Assembly: GCA_003543135.1 (NCBI GenBank)
Contig: DPJG01000032.1
Coordinates: forward strand, 1 to 64,000
Origin: Rheinheimera sp.
GTDB taxonomy: Bacteria; Pseudomonadota; Gammaproteobacteria; Enterobacterales; Alteromonadaceae
DNA: 64,000 bases
Direction of reading: 5' to 3'
Shown here piece by piece: positions 16,652 to 25,471 of the stretch. Position numbers and translations under genes: made by a program. The first letter of the stretch is position 1; the number at the start of each line of letters is the position of its first letter. The notes beneath the pieces were generated by a model. That model was given only the letters and a program-made list of their open reading frames with translations, did not search any database and had not been told where the DNA came from.

Positions 16652-16681
16652 GAGCTTATTGTGTTGGTGCTTATTGTGTTG
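16652..16681. repeat. Two near-identical 15-base tandem units
   Basis: The unit GAGCTTATTGTGTTG is followed directly by GTGCTTATTGTGTTG, one mismatch. It lies between the ubiT terminator and the end of the next gene; no role is evident. Confidence 0.7.
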
Positions 16682-16705
16682 CGAATAAAACAATAACAAT
16701 GAAGC

Positions 16706-17110
16706 TTAATAGAGCGCCACCAGTTCACCCTGACGGTTAAAAGTCAGGAAGTCGGCAATAATGCCGGACTGAATTTTGGCCAGCATCATTTTTAGGGGTT
16801 GTTCGGCTTCGTCGCTGTTTGGGGCAAAACCACCACGGCCGCCAAGCGCTGAGACAAAAGCAATATCCCACTCAATGCCGGTATGGGCTGATTCTGCGGC
16901 TAAAGTGGCAAATTCCGGAATTTCGTCCGGCAGTTTATCGACACAAAGCACCGGGCTTAAGGCGCCACCATGGCCTTGCTGATAACTGTCGTGCTGATTC
17001 TGGGTGTAACCATTGGGCAGTTCGGCTTTGGCAAAGACAAACAGCAGCCGTTGGGGCTCGTTTTGTTGTTTAGCGGCGCTAATTAAATCCTGATAACTTT
17101 CAATATTCAT
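16706..17110 (-). CDS. Small protein of the family often named ribonucleotide reductase subunit alpha
   Basis: 134 residues from the ATG at 17110 (GGGAG upstream); the ORF extension to 17146 is rejected. The start MNIESYQDLI, the middle GGALSPVLCVDKLPDEIPEF and the AFVSALGGRGG segment match a short gammaproteobacterial family that databases often label ribonucleotide reductase subunit alpha. It has no reductase domain, so that name is probably a misannotation; function is unknown. Soluble, no signal peptide or membrane segment. It lies 173 bases after nrdD on the same strand, a link worth noting. Confidence 0.65.
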   Translation of the reverse strand: MNIESYQDLISAAKQQNEPQRLLFVFAKAELPNGYTQNQHDSYQQGHGGALSPVLCVDKLPDEIPEFATLAAESAHTGIEWDIAFVSALGGRGGFAPNSDEAEQPLKMMLAKIQSGIIADFLTFNRQGELVALY

Positions 17111-17283
17111 CTGAAACTCCCGGCCTGTTGCTGCAGGCGTGAACAAAACGATGTTGTTGAGTCTGAGTGGTGGTTCGCCAAAACAGACCCAACACAGGTT
17201 GGGGTCAGTGTAACAACAGCGGGCTTTGCGCTGTTTGCACAGAAGGGGGAGTTGAGCTCCCCCTTTGTAGGTAGCTTTGGCGC

Positions 17284-19158
17284 TTACGATGTGGCGGTTT
17301 GAGGTTGTTTTTGTGGTTTTGAGTGTTGCGGGCTTAGTGTTGTTGGCAAAGACTGCAACCTGGCCGGGCTTTGATGATAATGGCGCAGTTCGTGCTCCTG
17401 GCGGCGGCCTTTGCTAAAAGCCGATACCCGTTTTAAATAGCCAATAACGCGGGTGCCGTAGTCAATATTTGTGCTGCCACAACAAGAGCAGGCCGTTAAG
17501 GTGCGTTTGTCGATGGCTTCGCAGCTGTTACAAATGGTGATTTTGACGTTGACACAAAAATAATTACAGCCGGTGCTGGCGGCAATATTTAAAAGTTTTA
17601 GATATGCATCCTGACTGAGTTTTTCTTCCAGGTTTAAATGCAAAGCTGAACCACCGTCGAGATAGTCGAGCAGGGCCCGCCCATGCAGCTGGAACTTATC
17701 CAAAGCGTTGCAGCTGTCATCCTCTACCACATAAAAATACGAGTTATAACAGTCTCTTGGCACAAAATACCCGTCGGCTTTGTCCCACTTAGCGTTTTTA
17801 ATGCCGAGATTCTCTGCCGGCACAAATTCGGTGTTAAACAGATAACCGTATTTGGCTTTGGCTGCTTTGTTGGCGTCAAAAATGGTTTTTAGTTTTTGCT
17901 GCACAAAAGCAATATAAGCCGGGTTGTTGCTGGCGGTCAGACCCTGTGATTCGGCAGCTTCCACCATGCCGTTAATACCAATGGTTAAAAACTGTTTGTC
18001 CAGGCTGATAAAACCGGCGTCGTACACTGTTAATAAACCAGCGGCCTGATACTCTTCCATTAATTTGCGATAAGCCACCTGATATTGCTGAATTTTTTCA
18101 ACTTCAGCTGCTAAATCGCGGCCATCCTGTACCAGCCGGTTCATATTGATGGTAATGACATTAATAGAACCGGTGGCGACGCCGCCTGCGCCTAATGAAT
18201 AAGAAAAAGTGTTGTCGCTGATTTCACTGCGTAAACGGCAGCAGGAGGCCAGTGAGTCGGCACTGTCGGACAAATACACAAAAAATGAACTGCCATCAGC
18301 AAGTTGCTGTGCCATTTTTTCGGCAAATGTTTTGTCTTTACAATAACTTTGCGCCGGGTTTTGCGTTTTTTCCGTTAACATGGCCACTGTCACCACAGGG
18401 AAAGTTAAAATGGTTTTTTCCCTTTCCTGATTAAACCAGCTTAAGAAAAAGTCCTGTAAGGCGGATACCGACTGCCACTGAGGTTTCACAAAATCCGGGA
18501 ACACAAAATTGCCAAACATAGAATCAAAATAAAACTGGTCATATACCGAGATATTCCAGAACACACTCTGATATCCACGGGCGGCCGCAGGTTGATTCAG
18601 TGCATACACCACATGCTGCAGGTGGTTTTCAATTTGTTTTTTGTGGGTGGTCAGGTAGTTGTCGCCGTAGTCTTTGCGGGCAAAATAATCAAAATAAGTT
18701 AAAAACTCGACGGTGGCGACAGCGCCGGCAAACTGGCTGCTGACGGCAAACACAAAATTGACAAAACAACCACAAAAAGACTCTAAATGTTGTGGCGCTT
18801 TGGATTCACCACCCAGTTTGGTCAGGCCGTCCCGTAAAAAGGGGTACATGGTGACCGACACACAATAAGGTTTTAAGCTGGTTTCGTCGTGTACATAAAT
18901 TTCGTGGGCTTCAATTTGCCGCACATATTCCGCAGCCAATTCAGTGCCAAAAAGCTGTGCAATTTTTTGACTGACCTGAGCCCGGTTCACCTGAATAAAA
19001 TAATCTTTCATCAGCTCAGCTTCTAAAGTGGCAATGTTTTTTTGTGTCACATTGGCGTTAGCGTCCATTTTAGAGCCGTCGGCGGCATTGGTGGCTTGCA
19101 GGTAGTGCTGAATAAAGTCGAGTTTTTGTTGTACCTGGTGGCTCATCAGTCGTTGCAT
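17284..19158 (-). CDS. nrdD: Anaerobic ribonucleoside-triphosphate reductase NrdD, form without ATP cone
   Basis: 624 residues, against 712 for E. coli NrdD. It reduces ribonucleotides without oxygen using a glycyl radical made by NrdG. The N-terminal ATP-cone regulatory domain is absent. The core has LASCCRLRS (active-site cysteine region), GSINVITINMNRL, a zinc site (C543, C546, C557-C560 region) and the glycyl radical motif RVIGYL with Gly573. After HELRHYH there is an unusual polar tail of about 28 residues rich in Q, P, T and S. The start has AAGGA nine bases upstream and overlaps the nrdG end by 13 bases. Confidence 0.93.
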   Translation of the reverse strand: MQRLMSHQVQQKLDFIQHYLQATNAADGSKMDANANVTQKNIATLEAELMKDYFIQVNRAQVSQKIAQLFGTELAAEYVRQIEAHEIYVHDETSLKPYCVSVTMYPFLRDGLTKLGGESKAPQHLESFCGCFVNFVFAVSSQFAGAVATVEFLTYFDYFARKDYGDNYLTTHKKQIENHLQHVVYALNQPAAARGYQSVFWNISVYDQFYFDSMFGNFVFPDFVKPQWQSVSALQDFFLSWFNQEREKTILTFPVVTVAMLTEKTQNPAQSYCKDKTFAEKMAQQLADGSSFFVYLSDSADSLASCCRLRSEISDNTFSYSLGAGGVATGSINVITINMNRLVQDGRDLAAEVEKIQQYQVAYRKLMEEYQAAGLLTVYDAGFISLDKQFLTIGINGMVEAAESQGLTASNNPAYIAFVQQKLKTIFDANKAAKAKYGYLFNTEFVPAENLGIKNAKWDKADGYFVPRDCYNSYFYVVEDDSCNALDKFQLHGRALLDYLDGGSALHLNLEEKLSQDAYLKLLNIAASTGCNYFCVNVKITICNSCEAIDKRTLTACSCCGSTNIDYGTRVIGYLKRVSAFSKGRRQEHELRHYHQSPARLQSLPTTLSPQHSKPQKQPQTATS

Positions 19159-19748
19159 GGTAAAAGTCCTTGTTGTGTTGTTTTTTGGGTTTTTGCTGCG
19201 GTTTGGTCTGTTGTTAGGATCTGTATTGGTATTTTGTCTGCCGGTGCTGCACTCTTTACCGGCATAACCTTGTGGCTTTTGCCTGTATCTGCTGGCCGGA
19301 ACTTCCAGCTTTGTTCCTGCAACAGGTTTAAATCGTAAAAACGCTGATTGCTGCCAGGCGCGCCCAAAGGACCCAGTTCAGCCTGCCAGCGGCCGGTTTT
19401 GATGTAATCCAAGAGCGGCAGCAGGCCAGGGGGCGGGCTGTCCAGCCCTGTGTATAAACAGGTTTTTAAGCCCTGCTTTTTGCAAAGCAGCAGCAGTTGT
19501 TGCAAAAGCCTGGCTTGCCACTCACCACCTAAAAACAGCACACAGCTGATAAGACCCCGGTATTGGTTCAGCTTTTGCTGCAGCAATATAGGCGTGAGTG
19601 GCATACCAGCCTTGGCTGGCCAGCTTTGTGCGCTATGGCAACCTTTGCAGCCCAGAGGGCAGCCACTGATGGTAAAAGCCAGGCTGGTTTCACCCGGCAC
19701 TTCCTGCCATACCACTTGCTCTGCGTAAAAATATAAATTTGGCATCAT
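19146..19748 (-). CDS. nrdG: Anaerobic ribonucleotide reductase activating protein NrdG (radical SAM)
   Basis: 200 residues, against about 154 in E. coli. Radical SAM activase that makes the glycyl radical of NrdD. The cluster motif CPLGCKGC (CX3CX2C, about 30-37) and a glycine motif FLGGEW are visible. About 48 residues at the C-terminus after QSWKFRP are a low-complexity tail without family counterpart. nrdG comes before nrdD here and overlaps it, the reverse of the E. coli order. A perfect FNR box lies 75 bases upstream. The second codon is also ATG; either could start. Confidence 0.9.
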   Translation of the reverse strand: MMPNLYFYAEQVVWQEVPGETSLAFTISGCPLGCKGCHSAQSWPAKAGMPLTPILLQQKLNQYRGLISCVLFLGGEWQARLLQQLLLLCKKQGLKTCLYTGLDSPPPGLLPLLDYIKTGRWQAELGPLGAPGSNQRFYDLNLLQEQSWKFRPADTGKSHKVMPVKSAAPADKIPIQILTTDQTAAKTQKTTQQGLLPCND

Positions 19749-19822
19749 CCTGTATCTTGTGTTTGTTGTGTGTTGTTGGCACTAGATATGGTGTTAGCTT
19801 AGGTTCTGCTCCCGGGCGGACT

Positions 19823-19836
19823 TTGATCTGGATCAA
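19823..19836 (-). promoter_or_regulatory. Perfect FNR-type box upstream of nrdGD
   Basis: TTGATCTGGATCAA matches the consensus fully. Its centre is about 81 bases before the nrdG start, fitting a class II site and a 40-base leader. Confidence 0.88.
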
Positions 19837-19970
19837 TGTTTTTCGGTGGTTAAAAAGCCTGTCCGGCTGCAGGCGGCATGGTTGCTGTGGTTGTTACCCC
19901 AACAGAGGTAAAGGTCAAAACAGGGGGCTTTGGGGGGGGGGAGTTGGGGTGGCGTTTGCGCTGATAGATA

Positions 19971-20004
19971 AAAAAAACGCCATCCGGAACCCTCTGGATG
20001 GCGC
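19971..20004 (-). terminator. Terminator of the porin gene
   Basis: CGCCATCC (19978-19985) pairs with GGATGGCG (19996-20003); in leftward reading the stem is followed by seven T. It is 39 bases after the porin stop. Confidence 0.88.
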
Positions 20005-20042
20005 TGCAAAAAACCGACGTGGAGGTCGGGCCGAGAAGAAAT

Positions 20043-21260
20043 TTACAGGTTATAACTTGCCATAAACCAGACTTTGGTGGTGTCTACGGCATGGCTGTCG
20101 GCGTTGTATTGTGCCAGTTTCACCAGCAGATTCAGTTGAGGCGTCGGATCCCAGGCCAGGGTGGCATTCACTTCAGAACCAAGCTGTTGACTGCCCGCGT
20201 CGCTGTCGTATTGGTGATAGCTCACCGCCAGTTTTGTGCTGTTCAGCGGCAAGCTGAATTCCAGCGCATTGTCGCGTACACCCTGATTTGGCGTGGTCAG
20301 GAATAAATCGGCAAAACCATCAAAAGCATGCAGGGTGGCAAAAGGGGTTTGGAAGGCGGTGTTACCGTCGCCTGCCAGCCGTTCCTGCCATACCTTGCCG
20401 GTAAAGGGACCGAAGTTATAGCTCAAGTCGATGCGGTGATAATGGTGGCTTAAATCAACAGGCGCCTGATGGGCGTCTTTTTGGCTGGCCAATGCCAGTT
20501 GCCATTTGAATTGTGGTAAAGCACTCAGGTTGCCGCTGTAATCAAGCCCCTGGGTGCTGCTGTCACGTGCTTGCAACCTGTCAAAGTTGAAGTCATACAC
20601 AAAGGCGCTCAGCTGCTGTGTGTGCAGCAACTGCCAGTTCAGCGTGGCCAGATTAAAACGGCCGTGTAAGTCGGCAGCGCTGCCTTTGGGGCCAAACACT
20701 CTGTTGGCATTGTGCAAAGTGGCAAGATCCAGTTGCCAGTTGCTTGCCACTTTTTGGTTATAACGTACACCATCAAAAGTCTGTTCATTTTGCCGCCAGC
20801 CAACACTGCCGATAAAGCGTTGATTTGCTAGGTTAATACGCTGGCGACCCAGGGTGAATTGGGCATCCTGGTTGGGGCTTATTATCACAGCAGCCTGATT
20901 AATATCAGTGCCGGTTGGGTCGGCTACCACCGAATAATGACCATGGCCATTAACGGTGCTGTTGTATCTTTCGCCACCAATGCTGCTGACATTGTCAATT
21001 TCCAGCAAGGCTTTGCTGTTGCGCCAGCTGCCGGTATTGAGCGTCAGGCGGCTTCTTAAGGTTGAGGCTGTGGCATTGTGTAGTGCTTTGTCTTCATCGA
21101 CATTTTCCAGCCGGTAACGGAACTGGGCGCTGACGCTGCTTTGTTTTAGCGCATCGGCGGCAGCGCTGTTGGTGGCATAAGCTGCGGGCAGGAAAAGGCT
21201 GGTTAAGGTCAGGGCGAGCAAAGAAACAGGGGTGAGTAAAACTGAGTTGGCTTTTTTCAT
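20043..21260 (-). CDS. Outer-membrane beta-barrel porin (alginate-export-like fold)
   Basis: 405 residues from ATG 21260, with AAGGA just upstream; an ATG four codons earlier lacks a ribosome site. A signal peptide of about 26 residues ends at AYA. The mature part alternates hydrophobic and polar residues throughout, contains QFRYRLENVD near the start and SRLTLNTGSW, and ends in ASYNL, a typical barrel C-terminus. This resembles the alginate_exp/porin group found in many Alteromonadales; the substrate is unknown. Its place beside narGHJI and nrdDG suggests a role in anaerobic solute entry, but no FNR site is clear upstream. Confidence 0.75.
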   Translation of the reverse strand: MKKANSVLLTPVSLLALTLTSLFLPAAYATNSAAADALKQSSVSAQFRYRLENVDEDKALHNATASTLRSRLTLNTGSWRNSKALLEIDNVSSIGGERYNSTVNGHGHYSVVADPTGTDINQAAVIISPNQDAQFTLGRQRINLANQRFIGSVGWRQNEQTFDGVRYNQKVASNWQLDLATLHNANRVFGPKGSAADLHGRFNLATLNWQLLHTQQLSAFVYDFNFDRLQARDSSTQGLDYSGNLSALPQFKWQLALASQKDAHQAPVDLSHHYHRIDLSYNFGPFTGKVWQERLAGDGNTAFQTPFATLHAFDGFADLFLTTPNQGVRDNALEFSLPLNSTKLAVSYHQYDSDAGSQQLGSEVNATLAWDPTPQLNLLVKLAQYNADSHAVDTTKVWFMASYNL

Positions 21261-21414
21261 AATTTCCTTCATCGAGGCGGTTAAAAAGCATGGAAATTAT
21301 AAGGTCTTTATGTAAAAACATGAATAAAATGAAATGGTTATCATCTGTTGGGTAGCAAGGTGTTGCCGGTGGTATCTGCGTGGCGCCAAATGGGTAGTGG
21401 CTTTATTTCACCAA

Positions 21415-21446
21415 TAAAAAACCGCCGACTGTGGCCAGAAGGCGGT
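21415..21446 (-). terminator. Terminator of the narGHJI-ppiC operon
   Basis: ACCGCC (21421-21426) pairs with GGCGGT (21441-21446); in leftward reading the stem is followed by T-rich sequence. It is 40 bases after the ppiC stop. Confidence 0.8.
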
Positions 21447-21485
21447 GAGTTTTATGACGGCTACAAAATGCTGTGATGAATGCTG

Positions 21486-22265
21486 CTATTGCATCAACGG
21501 CGAGCCACTGAGTGCAAAGTCGTAACCATCAATCTGCGCTTGCCCAATCAGGTTCTGAATATAATGGGCTATGGCTTTGCGTCTTACTTTTTCGTTGAGA
21601 TAATCGCGGATCCTGTGCTCAACAGCATCAAAAGGTAAAACATCTCCTTCAATCCGGCGCAATACATCCACCACATGCAAACCAAAACGGCTTTCCACCG
21701 GATAGGGAATTAAACCCGGTTTGGCTTTAAATACCTGACGTTCAAATTCCGGTACTGTCTGGCCTTTGCTGATTTGACCTAATAAACCGCCATTGTCTTT
21801 ACTGCTGCACACCGAATAATTGGCAGCAAGTTTGGCAAAATCGCCGGCCTGGTTCAGCTCCAGCAAAATAGCTTCCGCCAGTTGTTTGGTTTTAGCGCGT
21901 TCAGCGTCATTGTCCGGCGCGGCTGGTAATAACATATGCCGCACTTCAATCAAAGGTGAGGTGACAAACCGCTGTGGGTTTTGCTGGTAATAATGCAAAC
22001 ATTCGTTGCTGCTGGCCTTTGGAATCACAACTTCCCGCTCAATCAGTAAGTCCAGAACCAGATCCTGCGATGCCGGACTATGGTCTTGCAGCTGTTGTTC
22101 ATCAGCCAAACCAAGCGACATAGCACGTTGTTTTAAAAGCTCGGCAATAATCAGGCTTTCGGCCGCCTTGAGCATAGCGGCCCTTTTATCCGGTGCCGGA
22201 TGGTATTGCATTTCCGCCATAATGGCCGGTTCCGGAATTTGTACTTCATTGACAATAATCATCAT
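21486..22265 (-). CDS. Parvulin-type peptidyl-prolyl isomerase of the nar operon
   Basis: 259 residues. No signal peptide, so probably cytoplasmic. The N-terminal half (about 1-105) is a helical chaperone-like region, and the PpiC/rotamase domain covers about 105-205: VRHMLLPA, FAKLAANYSVCSSKDNGGLL, GQTVPEFERQVF and VESRFGLHVV. Similar genes follow narI in Pseudomonas and related denitrifiers and are thought to help mature or fold nitrate reductase, an inference from context. GGAG precedes the ATG. It is the last gene of the operon, 87 bases after narI. Confidence 0.88.
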   Translation of the reverse strand: MMIIVNEVQIPEPAIMAEMQYHPAPDKRAAMLKAAESLIIAELLKQRAMSLGLADEQQLQDHSPASQDLVLDLLIEREVVIPKASSNECLHYYQQNPQRFVTSPLIEVRHMLLPAAPDNDAERAKTKQLAEAILLELNQAGDFAKLAANYSVCSSKDNGGLLGQISKGQTVPEFERQVFKAKPGLIPYPVESRFGLHVVDVLRRIEGDVLPFDAVEHRIRDYLNEKVRRKAIAHYIQNLIGQAQIDGYDFALSGSPLMQ

Positions 22266-22352
22266 TTTCTCCGAAAAAACCGCTTTGGCAGCAACAGCCT
22301 GTCTCGGTGGATACAGCAGTTGCGGCCAAAACGGTGGCAGAACAGCAAGGGC

Positions 22353-23057
22353 TTAACGTACAAAACGCTGGCGGACAATCTGATGCTGGCGGCGGAAATA
22401 TTGCACCGGCACGCTCAGCATATGCACCAGACGGCTAAAGGGGAACAACACAAAAATGGTCATGCCTAAAAACACATGGGCTTTAAAAATCCAGTGCACA
22501 CCAGAGATGGCTTCTACCGCAGCTGCACTCTGGAAGGTCATGGTGCTTTGTGCCCAGGTCATCAGCTTTAACATTTCGGCGCCGTCCAAGTGCCCCATAG
22601 AGACAAAAATCGACAACAAACCCAAAATCAGTTGTGCGTACAACAGCAGTAAAATGGCGATATCCATGGTGCTGGAATTGGCGCGCACCCTTGGGTTATT
22701 CAGCCGGCGGATAATTAAAATGGTCAGGCCGTAAAAACAAATCAGACCAAAAAAACCACCGACACCCATCGCAATCAGCTGTTTCATTTCAGTGGTAATA
22801 CCCAGCAAATGCCAGACAGATTTGGGCATCAGCAAACCGGCAAAATGGCCAAAAAAGATGGCAATCACACCAATATGAAAGGCAATACTGCCTTTTCGCA
22901 GCTGCTTTTTCTCCATGATCTGGCTGGAGCTGGTTTTCCAGGTGTATTGTTCACGGTCGTAACGGATCCAGCTGCCGATAAACATAATGGCCATGGCAAT
23001 ATAGGGGTAAATGCCAAAGGCAAAACTGTCAAAAATGGAAGGGGTAAAGGCGGTCAT
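22353..23057 (-). CDS. narI: Respiratory nitrate reductase gamma subunit NarI (cytochrome b)
   Basis: 234 residues from ATG 23057 (AGGAG upstream); the long ORF extension lies in narJ. NarI is the membrane subunit that takes electrons from quinol and carries two haem b. Five membrane helices are visible. Haem ligand histidines include H61 and H71 in helix 2 (AFHIGVIAIFFGH) and two more near the C-terminus (GVHWIFKAH and RLVHML). It begins one base after narJ ends. Confidence 0.95.
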   Translation of the reverse strand: MTAFTPSIFDSFAFGIYPYIAMAIMFIGSWIRYDREQYTWKTSSSQIMEKKQLRKGSIAFHIGVIAIFFGHFAGLLMPKSVWHLLGITTEMKQLIAMGVGGFFGLICFYGLTILIIRRLNNPRVRANSSTMDIAILLLLYAQLILGLLSIFVSMGHLDGAEMLKLMTWAQSTMTFQSAAAVEAISGVHWIFKAHVFLGMTIFVLFPFSRLVHMLSVPVQYFRRQHQIVRQRFVR

Positions 23058-23058
23058 A

Positions 23059-23922
23059 TCATACTCCTTTTGCTGCAGCGCTTTGGGCCGCAGCTTTTTG
23101 GTTGGCCGCAGCATGGGCAAAAATCTCTGCGGCCAGTGCATCTTTATCAACAACTTGGGCTTGCTGCGCTAACACGCCAGCCTCTGTGGCCAGCCTGTCA
23201 GCAGCAAGCCTGTCAGTAGCCAGCAATTCGGTATTGAGCGGTACATACTGATCTTTACGTTGTTGCTCAGTTGGGCGTGACACACTGCTGGCACAGGCGC
23301 CGTTTTGCTGTTCATTGCCAAGGAAGGTCACCATTTCTTCTTCCCAGACTTTGTCGAGCGCCTTGGGTGTATCGTCCCGCTCTTCAGTGGCAATTTGCGC
23401 CTGAATATCCGACAAATCGATATCGGTATCCGACAGCTCCAGCAAAGCGATAAACAGCGCGGCATAGTTGCTTTGGCGTTTTTGCAACCGCGCTGTCAAC
23501 AGCGCCAGCACAGGTGCAACTTCCTGCAAACCATAACGGGCGTTGTCATCGCCCTGAGTCGACAAAAACTCTAAATAAAGCGGCAGATAATCCGGCAGCT
23601 CTTTTTGGCCAATGTCTAAACCGGCTTCTTTATATTGGTTTTGCAGATTAACCATGGCCTGGCCGCGGTCACGTGACTCGCCATGCACATGTTCAAACAA
23701 CAATAAAGACAAAGAACGGCCACGTTCAAACAGGCCGTCATAATCGGCCTGCCAGTCCATTAAATCGCCATCCAGGCGCGCTGTGACAAAGTCACAGAGC
23801 GCCTGTTGGTTGGCAGCCGAAAGGCCGGCGCTTTGTATCAGCGCCAGCAAGTCTTCTTTGCTGTCATGCAAAAGTTCGGTGGGGTAATCCAGTAATAAAG
23901 ATAAAACCTGTAAAATTTTCAT
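23059..23922 (-). CDS. narJ: Nitrate reductase molybdenum cofactor assembly chaperone NarJ
   Basis: 287 residues, longer than E. coli NarJ (236). It is a cytoplasmic TorD-family chaperone that binds apo-NarG and allows cofactor insertion before membrane attachment. The core (about 1-175) includes LLDYPTELL, FERGRSLSLLLFEHVHGESR and the acidic LPDYLPLYLEFLS motif. The additional C-terminal part of about 60 residues is Ala-rich and contains the small internal repeat LATDRLAADRLATEA. Tightly spaced between narH and narI. Confidence 0.94.
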   Translation of the reverse strand: MKILQVLSLLLDYPTELLHDSKEDLLALIQSAGLSAANQQALCDFVTARLDGDLMDWQADYDGLFERGRSLSLLLFEHVHGESRDRGQAMVNLQNQYKEAGLDIGQKELPDYLPLYLEFLSTQGDDNARYGLQEVAPVLALLTARLQKRQSNYAALFIALLELSDTDIDLSDIQAQIATEERDDTPKALDKVWEEEMVTFLGNEQQNGACASSVSRPTEQQRKDQYVPLNTELLATDRLAADRLATEAGVLAQQAQVVDKDALAAEIFAHAAANQKAAAQSAAAKGV

Positions 23923-23925
23923 GTT

Positions 23926-25464
23926 TTAATCCTTCAACTCAACTGGAATGACCTGACGTACCCCTTTGGCTTTGGTGCCAAACAGGCTGACGTCGTTATT
24001 GCCATCACCACAACCATTGCCAAAGCTAAAACCACAGCTGCTTTTTAAGTCATAGGCATTTTCGGCATAAGCACGGTGGCTGGTTGGAATGACAAACCTG
24101 TCTTCGTAGTTGGCCAGTGCCATATAACGGTACATTTCTTCCACCTGCAGCGCTGTCAGTCCGACCTGTTTCAGCACGGCCAGATCTTCCACACCGTCTA
24201 CTTGCTGCGCACGTTTAAAAGCGCGCATAGCGATCATGCGCTCCAGCGCTCTGACCACAGGTTTTTCATCACCGGCGGTCAGCATATTGGCCAGATAACG
24301 CAGCGGAATACGCAAAGATTTCAGATCCGGAATTTCACCATTCATACCGACATGGCCAGCCTGCACTGCACTTTGAATAGGTGACAGCGGTGGCACGTAC
24401 CAAACCATTGGCAGGGTGCGATACTCTGGGTGCAGTGGCAGCGCCACTTTCCACTCCATTGCCATCATATAAACAGGGCTTTGCTGGGCGGCATTGATCC
24501 AGTTATCCGGAATGCCTTCAGCACGGGCAGCGGCAATCACTTGTGGATCTTTTGGATCTAAAAAGATATCCAGCTGCGCCTGATATAAATCCTGTTCGTT
24601 GGCCACACTGGCAGCGGCCGAAATTTTGTCGGCGTCGTAAAGCAGCACGCCTAAATAACGGATACGACCAACACAGGTTTCAGAGCAGACAGTCGGTTGA
24701 CCGGCTTCAATGCGCGGGAAGCAGAAAGTACATTTTTCTGATTTACCGGTTTTCCAGTTGTAATAGATTTTTTTGTAGGGGCAGGCCGATACACACATGC
24801 GCCAGCCACGACATTTGTCCTGGTCAATCAGTACGATGCCGTCTTCTTCGCGTTTGTAGATAGCGCCACTTGGGCAAGCCGCCACACAAGCCGGATTCAG
24901 ACAGTGCTCACAAAGCCGTGGTAAATACATCATGAAAGTTTTTTCAAACTGACCGTAGATGTCTTTTTGCACTACTTCATTAAAGTTCTGATCTTTTTTG
25001 CGTTTGGCAAACTCAGTACCAAGAATTTCTTCCCAGTTTGGGCCCCATTCAATTTTTTCCATGCGCTGACCGCTGATCAGCGACCTTGGTCTTGCCACCG
25101 GCTGATGTTGACTGTCTTTGGCGGTATGCAGGTGCTGGTAGTCAAAATCAAAAGGTTCGTAGTAGTCGTCAATTTCCGGTAAATCCGGGTTGGCAAAAAT
25201 ATTCGCCAGCACCCGGCGTTTGCCGCCAATTTTTAACTCCAGTTCGCCTTTGGCGTTTTTGACCCAGCCGCCGTTCCATTTTTGCTGGTTTTCCCATTCT
25301 TTCGGAAAACCAATACCAGGTTTGGTTTCGACGTTGTTAAACCAGGCGTATTCCACACCTTCGCGTGAGGTCCAGACGTTTTTACAGGTAATGGAGCAGG
25401 TATGACAGCCTATGCACTTGTCGAGATTTAATACCATGCCTATTTGTGCGCGTACTTTCATCAT
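23926..25464 (-). CDS. narH: Respiratory nitrate reductase beta subunit NarH
   Basis: 512 residues, like E. coli NarH (512). It carries the four iron-sulfur clusters that pass electrons from NarI to NarG. Cysteine groups are CIGCHTCSITCKN (about 17-28), CEHCLNPACVAACP, CRGWRMCVSACP with tryptophan replacing the second cysteine (the [3Fe-4S] site) and CTFCFPR/CSETCVGR. GGAG precedes the ATG pair at 25464/25461. It starts seven bases after narG. Confidence 0.97.
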   Translation of the reverse strand: MMKVRAQIGMVLNLDKCIGCHTCSITCKNVWTSREGVEYAWFNNVETKPGIGFPKEWENQQKWNGGWVKNAKGELELKIGGKRRVLANIFANPDLPEIDDYYEPFDFDYQHLHTAKDSQHQPVARPRSLISGQRMEKIEWGPNWEEILGTEFAKRKKDQNFNEVVQKDIYGQFEKTFMMYLPRLCEHCLNPACVAACPSGAIYKREEDGIVLIDQDKCRGWRMCVSACPYKKIYYNWKTGKSEKCTFCFPRIEAGQPTVCSETCVGRIRYLGVLLYDADKISAAASVANEQDLYQAQLDIFLDPKDPQVIAAARAEGIPDNWINAAQQSPVYMMAMEWKVALPLHPEYRTLPMVWYVPPLSPIQSAVQAGHVGMNGEIPDLKSLRIPLRYLANMLTAGDEKPVVRALERMIAMRAFKRAQQVDGVEDLAVLKQVGLTALQVEEMYRYMALANYEDRFVIPTSHRAYAENAYDLKSSCGFSFGNGCGDGNNDVSLFGTKAKGVRQVIPVELKD

Positions 25465-25471
25465 GCTACTC

